Source: Patescibacteria group bacterium (GTDB taxonomy: Bacteria > Patescibacteriota > Minisyncoccia > Phycocordibacterales > PALSA-1337). Taken from it: a DNA stretch of 7,193 bases. Under the pieces are notes generated by a model, which was given only the letters and a program-made list of their open reading frames with translations, made no database searches and was not told the origin of the DNA. Location: NCBI GenBank assembly GCA_028871265.1, contig JAGWNR010000031.1:1-7193 (forward strand). The letters run 5' to 3'. Each line of letters opens with the position of its first letter. Position 1 is the first letter of the stretch. This document shows, in pieces, positions 1 to 6,255 of this stretch. The translations under genes and the position numbers were made by a program.

Positions 1-48
1 TTTTAGATTTTTCATAAGATAAATTTAATTCTTGTAAAGGATGAATAA

Positions 49-57
49 ATCATACCA
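49..57 (-). promoter_or_regulatory. Possible leftward extended -10 promoter
   Basis: Read on the minus strand, these bases give TGGTATGAT, an extended -10 (TGn followed by a TATAAT-like hexamer). A minus-strand ATG follows at bases 15-13 and opens a frame that reads MKNLK before the window edge. This would make rsmA one half of a divergent pair. There is no recognisable -35 and no Shine-Dalgarno sequence before that ATG, and five codons cannot establish a gene. The call is weak and rests on the hexamer and the layout only. Confidence 0.25.
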
Positions 58-77
58 TACAAACTGTTGTTTGGGCT

Positions 78-102
78 GTGTACGAGGTGACACCTCGTAC
101 AC
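78..102. promoter_or_regulatory. Perfect 25-bp palindrome (12-bp arms, one-base centre), candidate operator
   Basis: The left arm GTGTACGAGGTG (78-89) and right arm CACCTCGTACAC (91-102) are exact reverse complements around A90. The right end lies 6 bases before the extended -10 of rsmA, and the element covers the -35-like GTGACA at 87-92, so a bound dimer would block transcription. As RNA it could form an 11-bp stem with a 3-nt loop, but no U-tract follows, which argues against an intrinsic terminator. It is either an operator for an unknown dimeric regulator or one copy of a dispersed intergenic palindrome. A degenerate copy lies inside rsmA at 375-397. Confidence 0.75.
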
Positions 103-117
103 GAAATTTGCTATACT
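87..117 (+). promoter_or_regulatory. rsmA promoter, extended -10, leaderless
   Basis: The extended -10 TGCTATACT occupies 109-117: TG at 109-110, one spacer base, then TATACT at 112-117. A GTGACA hexamer at 87-92 matches the -35 consensus at five of six positions, but its 19-base spacer is longer than optimal, so the extended -10 is probably the main determinant. Only six bases separate TATACT from the ATG at 124. Transcription would therefore start at or next to the A of the start codon and give a leaderless mRNA. This agrees with the lack of any Shine-Dalgarno sequence. The -35-like hexamer lies inside the palindrome at 78-102. Confidence 0.65.
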
Positions 118-123
118 TTACCC

Positions 124-918
124 ATGACATTTATCGCCAAAAAATCTCTGGGCCAACATTTTCTGCATGCACCAAACGTGGTCGGCGCCATGATTCATGC
201 GGCACGCACAGGCGACGGCGACGTAGTACTAGAAATTGGACCGGGCAAGGGGATTCTAACCAAAGGCCTGCTCTCAACCGGTGCTAAAGTAATTGCCATC
301 GAAAAGGATGAGCGTGCAGTCGAATATTTACAAGGCATTTTTGAGGCAGAGATCGCCTCGGGGTCATTACGGCTTGTGCGAGGTGACACCTTGGACACAA
401 AGCCCGAAGATCTTGGTCTAAAAAGCAGAAAATATACCATAGTGGCCAATATTCCATACTACATTACCGGCGAAATCCTGAGAAAATTTCTAACCAATGA
501 GAGTAATCCGACCAAAATGGTACTGTTGGTGCAAAGGGAAGTGGCCAAACGCATTGTAGCAGCCAATGGCAAGGAAAGCATCCTATCAATTTCGGTCAAG
601 GCATACGGCACACCAACATACATCGATACGGTTCCAAAAAGATCGTTTCGACCGATACCAAAGGTCGATTCGGCAATCATTTTAATCGATAAAATCTCAA
701 AAGAGTTTTTTGATGTGGATAAACTGTCTGAAAAGACCTTTTTTGAAGTGGTCAAGGCCGGATTTGCCCATAAACGCAAGGTTTTGCGGGGAAATTTGAA
801 AAATTTGATTGATGAACAAGCTCTGGAAAAGCTGTGGGTGGATTGTGGATGGCCTGTGGATGCAAGACCGGAAACTTTTTCTATCGAACAGTGGAAAGAA
901 ATAACAAAAATATATTAA
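124..918 (+). CDS. rsmA: 16S rRNA (adenine1518-N6/adenine1519-N6)-dimethyltransferase RsmA
   Basis: RsmA (KsgA) uses S-adenosylmethionine to dimethylate two adjacent adenines in helix 45 of 16S rRNA, a late step of 30S subunit maturation. At 264 aa it is full length for the family. Visible motifs are the N-terminal KKSLGQHFL (residues 6-14), SAM-binding motif I EIGPGKGILT (37-46), the acidic loop IEKD (59-62), RGD at 86-88, catalytic motif IV NIPYYITG (109-116), QREVAKRI (137-144), FRPIPKVDSAI (175-185), and GFAHKRKVLRGNL (213-225) in the C-terminal helical domain. The ATG at 124 is chosen because family homology begins at once and the -10 ends six bases upstream. The gene stands alone; its stop codon is the first triplet of a large foldback. 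NIPYYIT in place of the commoner NLPYxIS is usual in CPR and several other groups. Identification is secure. Confidence 0.97.
   Translation: MTFIAKKSLGQHFLHAPNVVGAMIHAARTGDGDVVLEIGPGKGILTKGLLSTGAKVIAIEKDERAVEYLQGIFEAEIASGSLRLVRGDTLDTKPEDLGLKSRKYTIVANIPYYITGEILRKFLTNESNPTKMVLLVQREVAKRIVAANGKESILSISVKAYGTPTYIDTVPKRSFRPIPKVDSAIILIDKISKEFFDVDKLSEKTFFEVVKAGFAHKRKVLRGNLKNLIDEQALEKLWVDCGWPVDARPETFSIEQWKEITKIY
375..397. repeat. Degenerate internal copy of the promoter palindrome
   Basis: Bases 379-391 (CGAGGTGACACCT) are identical over 13 nt to 83-95 in the palindrome upstream of rsmA. The surroundings keep dyad symmetry: around centre A386, arms 375-385 and 387-397 give nine Watson-Crick pairs, one G-T and one mismatch. 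The segment encodes LVRGDTLDT, including the semi-conserved RGD preceding motif IV, so protein constraint can explain some but not all of the similarity. It could be a secondary operator for looping or a chance match. Confidence 0.5.
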
Positions 919-1094
919 AGCAAAGACACATATTTTCCTTTTCTCGTCCGCCGAATTTGCTTGTACTCTGCCGGCATTTCCACAAAACTCTCCCTACAAG
1001 GCTTCAGTCGAGCTTTGGGAAATGCTACGGCATAGTACTGCGCAAAGGATCGTCGGACTGCGAAAAAGAAAATATGTATCCTTGCTTTATATTT
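911..1094. repeat. Large imperfect foldback (inverted repeat) after rsmA
   Basis: The core left arm 916-990 and right arm 1010-1089 are reverse complements. By hand alignment there are about 64 Watson-Crick pairs, one G-U, nine mismatches and a few 1-2 nt bulges, around a 19-nt loop (991-1009). The longest blocks are 916-923 with 1082-1089, 928-937 with 1068-1077, and 974-981 with 1018-1025. Weaker similarity continues outward to about 911 and 1094. The first three bases of the stem are the rsmA stop codon. No clear U-tract or convincing gene lies inside, although frames on both strands stay open because the arms are related. Five mismatches are A-C against a single G-U. That favours a decaying DNA inverted repeat (MITE-like or two head-to-head repeat copies) over an RNA fold kept by selection. 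A structured RNA or processing hairpin remains possible. Confidence 0.85.
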
Positions 1095-1140
1095 AAAAGT
1101 TTCTTTTCCACAGCAGATTAGCCAATTCGACGTTGATTTT

Positions 1141-1204
1141 TGATACAATGAACTCGGTATTTCTGGGCTTTTTTCTGGCCTGCCCCCACATCAGAATACA
1201 TAAT
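1141..1204 (+). promoter_or_regulatory. Candidate promoter region of the secretion-like operon
   Basis: Two -10 candidates precede the GTG at 1212. The first is an extended -10, TGATACAAT (1141-1149), which would give a 5' leader of roughly 55 bases. The second is CATAAT (1199-1204), five of six consensus matches with seven bases to the GTG, copying the leaderless spacing of rsmA but without the TG extension. Neither has a good -35. Between them lies a pyrimidine-rich stretch with no stable hairpin by eye. The remaining bases between the foldback and this region (1095-1140) show nothing recognisable. Confidence 0.4.
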
Positions 1205-1211
1205 CAATTTC

Positions 1212-2105
1212 GTGAATTACCCCACCCGTAAAATTGTCTGGATGATCATTATTGCCGTAATTACTCTGGGTATTATTTATGTGGCCAGTGAATATTTTGG
1301 CATAAACACAACTAGGCCTGCCGCTAATTCGACCATATACACATCGGCGGAAAACACTGACAATAGTCCCATTGCGGCCGACACCGATTGGCAAAAAACC
1401 CTCACCGGTATATCTGGGGCGCCCAATTCTGACAACAGTCTGGGTGGTTTAAAGACAACCTCTACCACACCACCGGATTCAAATACTGAAACCAGCCTGT
1501 TGGGTAAAATGCTATTTTCCAATTACGTTCAGTTTAAAAGTTCTGGCGGTCAAATCACCACTGACAACGCCAATTCTCTGGCGGCACAAGTTTTAAATAA
1601 TCAAAACATCATGGCCAAACCCAAGGTCTATGATTTTTCCGACATCAAAATAGGCAAGGATGATAGTCTTTACGCCACGGGCATATATGTAATTAAACTT
1701 GGTGATTTATTTAATAACAATCAAACTACTGGTAATGAGGCTGTCTATGCCAGAGACGCAATTGAACAAAACGACGCTTCCATAGCAAAAAACATTGACC
1801 CGATTATTATTGCATACAAAAATACTCTGACTGGACTTCTATCAGCAACAACAACACCAACAGCGGCCAGTATTCATCTGGATTTGATTAATGCCATGAG
1901 CACCCGTCTATTTGCGGCTGAAATGATGCGAAATATTGTCATTGATCCGGCCGCAGGCATCACCGGGGCAGGACAATATATGAACGGTATAAACCAGATG
2001 TACGCCGCTATGACAGAATTACAGAAATTCCTGGCGACAAAGGGCATGGTCATTAGCACCAGTACCGGTACAGTATCAATAGCAACGACCACTCTCCAAC
2101 AATAA
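1212..2105 (+). CDS. Membrane-anchored envelope protein, unnamed CPR family linked to VirB6-like cluster
   Basis: This 297-residue protein has one N-terminal membrane segment (about residues 8-26) after a short positive stretch (R6, K7), so the rest probably faces outward. Residues 35-95 are Ser/Thr/Asn/Asp-rich and look disordered. A mostly helical region follows from about 96 to 280, ending in a Thr-rich tail. The best-marked segment is 215-280, with TPTAASIHLDLINAMS (215-230), DPAAGITGAGQY (245-256) and LQKFLATKGM (270-279). From memory this resembles a recurring, unnamed CPR family found beside VirB6-like genes; I cannot assign a function. There are no cysteines. The GTG start is chosen because it places the positive residues directly before the membrane helix; no in-frame ATG or GTG lies between it and the stop at 1149. 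It is the first gene of the putative operon, five bases before the next. Confidence 0.82.
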   Translation: MNYPTRKIVWMIIIAVITLGIIYVASEYFGINTTRPAANSTIYTSAENTDNSPIAADTDWQKTLTGISGAPNSDNSLGGLKTTSTTPPDSNTETSLLGKMLFSNYVQFKSSGGQITTDNANSLAAQVLNNQNIMAKPKVYDFSDIKIGKDDSLYATGIYVIKLGDLFNNNQTTGNEAVYARDAIEQNDASIAKNIDPIIIAYKNTLTGLLSATTTPTAASIHLDLINAMSTRLFAAEMMRNIVIDPAAGITGAGQYMNGINQMYAAMTELQKFLATKGMVISTSTGTVSIATTTLQQ

Positions 2106-2110
2106 ATAAC

Positions 2111-3739
2111 ATGAAAATACCAAAAACACTTGCTAAAACTATTTTAATGATCGGCTTGGTCGCTATGGTCGTTACTGGTTCATATATTTTAAATCCGCCA
2201 CATAAATCACATGCCCAGACAATAACCAGTGACCCTTTTCAATATATTATATCAGCTCTTGGAAATGCTTTAACTGCAGTAATTAAGGATCTAACCAAAG
2301 TTGCAACCAATTTCACCAACTCCGACTACATCTACAACTACGTCCTAAAACCATTAGCCTGGGCGGCGGCCAAGGCGCTTTTGCAGCAATTAGTCAACAG
2401 CGTAATCTATTGGGCAGATACTGGCTTTAATCAAACACCGGCCTTTATCCAAGATCCAACTGGATTTTTCATGACGGCCGGTGATCAGGCTACCGGTTAT
2501 CTGATCGGTTCCAGTACCAGTTTCCTGGGTCCTCTGCAATCATTGTGTTCACCAATCAGTTTGAACGTTAAACTAGCCTTGGCATACCAAAGAGCACAAT
2601 TGAACAATCCATACACTTGCACACTCTCCACAGTTATAAACAATGTCCGAGGTGCCTCTATCAATGGTTTCGAGGCCGGTGATTTCAGTCAGGGTGGTTG
2701 GCCGGCCTTTGTCTCATTGGCTGAACCACAAAACAGTTTCTATGGTGCATATCTGATGGCTCAGAGCAGTCTGGATAATAGCATTCAACAAAAAACCACC
2801 CAACTAAATAATGAACTGAATTGGGGTCAAGGATTTTTGTCCTATCGCGATTGCAAGGATGATACAACCATTTCCGAAGATGAAATGGATCAAGCCTATT
2901 ATACCGGCGACACTTCTTATAACTTTAATTCTAAAAACGGCAAACCTCAACGTTGCACCATTACCACCCCGGGCACCACAATCAGCAATGAAGTAAACAA
3001 AGCTCTGGGTGCCGGTCAGGACACCTTGGTCTCAGCCAAAGAGTTGGATGAAGTCATCGGTGACATGTTATCAATGTTGGCATACAAGGTGCTACAGAAT
3101 GGTCTGTCCACTCTCAGTCAACCTTCTAGCGACTATGGTGGCAATTCATATCTACAGCAAATGAATACGCAAGCATCCAGTTTGAATTCATCCGTAACCA
3201 GTAGTGTTAGCGGCACGGCCTCTATTGATGTTTCTAGGTATATTGGCTACGCCACTGACCAGTTTAATGCTGTTAATAATTCACTGTCCATAGTAGATAA
3301 CGCCTCCAGCACATTGGCCGATATCATGACTATTTGTCAAAATGCCAGCGACACAATGGCAATCAGCGAACTCAATACTCTCATTGCTACTACCACAACA
3401 CTGGAACAGAATTTGCAGGTCGAAAATGCCCAAGCCAGTAGTACTTTGAACTTCTTGAATTCCTTTAACGCTAGTTTGAGTAATACCACCTCAGCCAGTG
3501 ACTTGAGCAACTTGACTCAACAATACAATCAGATGATTCAGTCCGGTCAAATGCCGTCGGCGGATTCGGTGTCAGCCGCTCAACAAGAAAATAATAGTGT
3601 CAATAATACAGTCAACGGCGCCAATGGAATCATGTCCATTGCAGCCGGTATTCAAAGCGAATGTTCTATGTATGGTTCCGGCAGTGGCACGACTGCCAGT
3701 TCAACCGCCACAACCACAGGCCTGGGCCCAAGTTTTTGA
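2111..3739 (+). CDS. Exported six-cysteine protein of the secretion-like cluster, unnamed
   Basis: This 542-residue protein begins with a signal peptide: K2, K5 and K9, a hydrophobic core at about 11-27, and a likely signal peptidase I site after SHA (33-35). No later segment is a convincing membrane helix. The body has a helical region (about 43-130, with FNQTPAFIQDPTGFF at 106-120), then GGWPAF (195-200), NSFYGAYLMAQ (208-218) and GQGFLSYRDC (239-248). Next come TPGTTISNEVNKALGAG (286-302) and ELDEVIGDMLSMLAYKVL (311-328). From about 335 it turns Ser/Thr/Asn/Gln-rich and probably forms long helices. Six cysteines (146, 170, 248, 282, 409, 518) could form disulfides outside the cell. I recall this motif series from unnamed CPR proteins next to VirB6-like genes. 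A VirB5/TrbJ-like adhesin or pilus-assembly role is conceivable but unproven. The start follows the previous stop by five bases without a Shine-Dalgarno sequence, suggesting coupled translation. Confidence 0.85.
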   Translation: MKIPKTLAKTILMIGLVAMVVTGSYILNPPHKSHAQTITSDPFQYIISALGNALTAVIKDLTKVATNFTNSDYIYNYVLKPLAWAAAKALLQQLVNSVIYWADTGFNQTPAFIQDPTGFFMTAGDQATGYLIGSSTSFLGPLQSLCSPISLNVKLALAYQRAQLNNPYTCTLSTVINNVRGASINGFEAGDFSQGGWPAFVSLAEPQNSFYGAYLMAQSSLDNSIQQKTTQLNNELNWGQGFLSYRDCKDDTTISEDEMDQAYYTGDTSYNFNSKNGKPQRCTITTPGTTISNEVNKALGAGQDTLVSAKELDEVIGDMLSMLAYKVLQNGLSTLSQPSSDYGGNSYLQQMNTQASSLNSSVTSSVSGTASIDVSRYIGYATDQFNAVNNSLSIVDNASSTLADIMTICQNASDTMAISELNTLIATTTTLEQNLQVENAQASSTLNFLNSFNASLSNTTSASDLSNLTQQYNQMIQSGQMPSADSVSAAQQENNSVNNTVNGANGIMSIAAGIQSECSMYGSGSGTTASSTATTTGLGPSF

Positions 3740-3752
3740 CGACCAATCATCC

Positions 3753-3806
3753 ATGAAAAAATTCCTTCTAACACAAATCCAAACCGCCAGCATCACATCA
3801 TCATGA
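3753..3806 (+). CDS. Possible 17-codon coupling ORF before the VirB6-like gene
   Basis: In the 63-base gap between two operon genes an ATG at 3753 opens MKKFLLTQIQTASITSS and stops at TGA 3804-3806. The stop overlaps the next ATG (3803-3805) as ATGA. Four-base overlaps of this kind often support termination-reinitiation, so this short frame could deliver ribosomes to the VirB6-like start, which has no Shine-Dalgarno sequence. Its first residues resemble the start of a signal peptide, so it may instead be a remnant of a lost gene. It could also be chance; nothing shows the peptide is made. Confidence 0.3.
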   Translation: MKKFLLTQIQTASITSS

Positions 3807-6247
3807 AGAAATATTGGAAACAATTAACGATTTTAATTTTTGTCGCCGCCGTGGTGGTGGGATACGGTGCTACAATTCCCAATATTTCTCATGCACAAGA
3901 AAATTTTGTTATCACTTCTACAGGCGGAAATGCTCAATCACCAATAAATCCAGGCGCGGGCCTGAGCGCAACACCGACCACAACACCCTCTACCGTGAAT
4001 GAAGGCGGCATTGATTTCAGTAGTTGCAATATTCTGTATCATTTTGGACCGCTCAGTTGTATGGATGCATTGATCGCGGCTGGTATTAACAACATAGCCT
4101 TACCAATCGCAAACTGGGCATTAACTCTTTCTGGTGTCGTGTTGAACGCTGTGATGATCATAACCCTGAACATGAGCTCATTTGTCAGTGCAAGTGGTGG
4201 AATTGTCGATGCCACATGGACAACAATTCGAGATCTTTCGAGTATCCTCATCATCTTCTTCCTGCTTTACATATCCATAAGAATGATTATAGGCGAAGCT
4301 GGTAACACCAGCATGCAACATATAATAATTATGGTAGTTATCGCCGGTGTCCTGATCAATTTCAGTCTCTTCTTTACCAAATTTTTCATTGATGCTTCAA
4401 ATTTGGTTGGCTTGGCTTTTTATCGTGCGATTGCACCGAGTGGGGCAAATATAAACTTTAACCAGTCAAGCAACGATTATATATCGAAATCTTTTACTTC
4501 AGGCGGAATATCTGATGAGTTTATGAAAGCCTTGAGCATACAAAATGTTTATGCGCCCGATGCCGTCAGTTCTACAACCATTGTTTCTACCCGTGGCCAG
4601 ACTCAAAGCACAAATCCGTTGGCCATTATCACTGCCGGCATCGGTGGGGTTTTGATAATGAACATAGCCGCATTGAGTTTTCTGGGTGCAGCACTCCTGT
4701 TTGCTGTACGTATCGGCTTTCTCATCATACTCATGGCTTTCTCGCCGGTATATTTTGTCGGATGGATCATTCCGGAAGTTAAAACAAAAATGTCTGATCG
4801 CTGGAAAAACGCTCTTATAAACCAGTGCTTGATTTTGCCGATATATCTTTTCTTTATGTACGTGGCATTGCGGGTAATCACTAATCCGCTTTTCAAAAGC
4901 AGCCTAAACCCTGGCACTAGCGGCGGCAGTGCAAATTTCCAACTTTCATTTGTCGGCACAATCATGGAATATTTGATTGCCTTGATTCTCATAATCATTC
5001 CGCTCATGGCCGCTATGGAGTTCGCTTCGGTCGGTAAAGATTTGGTCAACAAAGGCATTGGCAACGCCAAAAAATGGGGCATGGGCGCGGTGTCGGGAAG
5101 CGCCAGTTCTGCCTGGAGAAATACCGGTGGCAGGCTTGCTAGCAAGGCAGGTGAAAGTACTGCAATGAAAAAAATAGCTACATGGAGTCCTACTGTAGGC
5201 AGAATTGCATCTAGTGCTACTAACAAGGTGGCCGGCAGTTATAACAAAGCGCGCGATGAACGGCAGAAGAAGGACAAGGCTGTGCTCAAGAATATTATGA
5301 CGACAAATCGTGCCGATTTTGCCCCTGGAGAAGCCGGTGAAAAAGCTTATAAAGACGCAAAAATAAGGAACGAAGAAATGGGTGCAAAATATTTGGAAAC
5401 AATGAGAAAAACAACACTCATTCAAAGAATGACGGCTGGTATTTCACGTTTTGGAGGAGCTGACATAACCGCCGACGGCTTGAATTATGAAAACCGTCGA
5501 GCCGCTGATGCTTTGCAAGGTGATTATGACAAGGCATACGCCAAAGCACACAAAGAAGAAATGCAGACAGAGCACGATCAACATCATGACACTCTCAAAA
5601 CTTATCAGGACCAGAGGGCGGCCTTGGTCAAAACCAAAGAAGGTAATGATGTACCTGACAAACTGGATGCACAAATAACCAAACACAAAACTGAAGCTGC
5701 TGCAAAAACCAGCCTGATAACAAAACAAAAACAACAAAACGCTGACCAATTAGCAAAAGAGGGCCAGGCCTTTGAAGAAGAGCATCAGGCAAATCAAAAA
5801 AAGATCGCCGAACTTGAAAAGGAGACCGTTGCAGGTTTTGTTACTCCAGACAGAGCCAGGAATATTCAACTGCAAATAAACGAGATAAAACAAAGCAATA
5901 ATTCTCTGACATCTACTAGACAAAAGAGAATTCAGGAAATCTCACAGCAAAATCAGGAGCTCGACAAACAATCGGAAAAAATACAAAGTGATTTGACATT
6001 GGCTATAGAAACCACAACGCAAAAACATAACGAGGAAATAAAGAAGCTCGATGGTTTGATAGCTGAACAAAAGAAAAAAATCGAAGAAAAAGAAGATAAA
6101 TGGAAAAAGGTTTTGGGTAAAGCCAAAGAAGTAGAAGAGGAAGAAAAACAAAGAGAAGCTTTCGAAAGAATTCAAGGGGAAAAAGGGAAACCAAAAGAAG
6201 ACAAACCCAAACCAGCATCCGGCGGTGGCGGTGAAGCGAAAAAATAA
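3803..6247 (+). CDS. VirB6/TrbL-like type IV secretion membrane protein with long coiled-coil tail
   Basis: This is the probable polytopic inner-membrane channel component of a type IV secretion-like machine. The 814 residues start with a hydrophobic leader and a likely cleavage site after SHA (29-31), then a Ser/Thr/Pro-rich linker and two cysteines (75, 86). About seven membrane segments follow, near 102-122, 144-164, 173-193, 273-300, 302-320, 339-358 and 385-406. The block FLIILMAFSPVYFVGWIIPE (306-325), then DRWKNALINQ (332-341) and a helix with LPIYLFFMYV (345-354), has the pattern I associate with TrbL/VirB6 proteins of CPR bacteria. Lys-rich sequence after the last helix puts the C-terminus in the cytoplasm. 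Residues about 410-480 are Gly/Ala/Ser-rich; about 580-790 are a Lys/Glu/Gln-rich coiled coil, ending in a GGGG-containing tip. The tail is much longer than in classical VirB6. The ATG overlaps the stop of a 17-codon ORF; the next gene begins eight bases downstream. Confidence 0.85.
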   Translation: MKKYWKQLTILIFVAAVVVGYGATIPNISHAQENFVITSTGGNAQSPINPGAGLSATPTTTPSTVNEGGIDFSSCNILYHFGPLSCMDALIAAGINNIALPIANWALTLSGVVLNAVMIITLNMSSFVSASGGIVDATWTTIRDLSSILIIFFLLYISIRMIIGEAGNTSMQHIIIMVVIAGVLINFSLFFTKFFIDASNLVGLAFYRAIAPSGANINFNQSSNDYISKSFTSGGISDEFMKALSIQNVYAPDAVSSTTIVSTRGQTQSTNPLAIITAGIGGVLIMNIAALSFLGAALLFAVRIGFLIILMAFSPVYFVGWIIPEVKTKMSDRWKNALINQCLILPIYLFFMYVALRVITNPLFKSSLNPGTSGGSANFQLSFVGTIMEYLIALILIIIPLMAAMEFASVGKDLVNKGIGNAKKWGMGAVSGSASSAWRNTGGRLASKAGESTAMKKIATWSPTVGRIASSATNKVAGSYNKARDERQKKDKAVLKNIMTTNRADFAPGEAGEKAYKDAKIRNEEMGAKYLETMRKTTLIQRMTAGISRFGGADITADGLNYENRRAADALQGDYDKAYAKAHKEEMQTEHDQHHDTLKTYQDQRAALVKTKEGNDVPDKLDAQITKHKTEAAAKTSLITKQKQQNADQLAKEGQAFEEEHQANQKKIAELEKETVAGFVTPDRARNIQLQINEIKQSNNSLTSTRQKRIQEISQQNQELDKQSEKIQSDLTLAIETTTQKHNEEIKKLDGLIAEQKKKIEEKEDKWKKVLGKAKEVEEEEKQREAFERIQGEKGKPKEDKPKPASGGGGEAKK

Positions 6248-6255
6248 CAAAAACC

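Noticed and set aside
915..1148. Minus-strand frame (77 codons) across the foldback, with an aromatic- and Arg-rich product.
   Set aside because: It is open because both foldback arms are related and AT-rich. There is no promoter or ribosome site, and half of it reads back through the same arm sequence. Kept only as a hint that the arms belong to a repeat.
1165..1187. GGGC, T-rich stretch, GCCC considered as a terminator or small hairpin.
   Set aside because: Only a four-pair stem with a 13-base loop, and the T-run is in the loop instead of after the stem.
1148..1231. Short + strand frame (27 codons, starting MNSVFLGFF) overlapping the GTG at 1212, considered as a leader peptide.
   Set aside because: Its ATG lies inside the candidate -10 hexamer, so it would be absent from that transcript, and it has no ribosome site.
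3717..3737. GGCCTGGGCCC followed by a T-run at the end of the 542-aa gene, considered as an intrinsic terminator.
   Set aside because: The palindrome leaves no workable loop and the genes continue in operon spacing; coding constraint explains the bases.
4603..5226. Minus-strand open frame of 207 codons.
   Set aside because: It lies wholly antisense to the membrane part of the VirB6-like gene and shows no recognisable domain; a shadow of hydrophobic codons.
124..6247. Possible use of UGA as an amino-acid codon, as in some CPR lineages.
   Set aside because: The long frames contain no internal UGA, and UGA ends the 542-aa gene just before the next gene.
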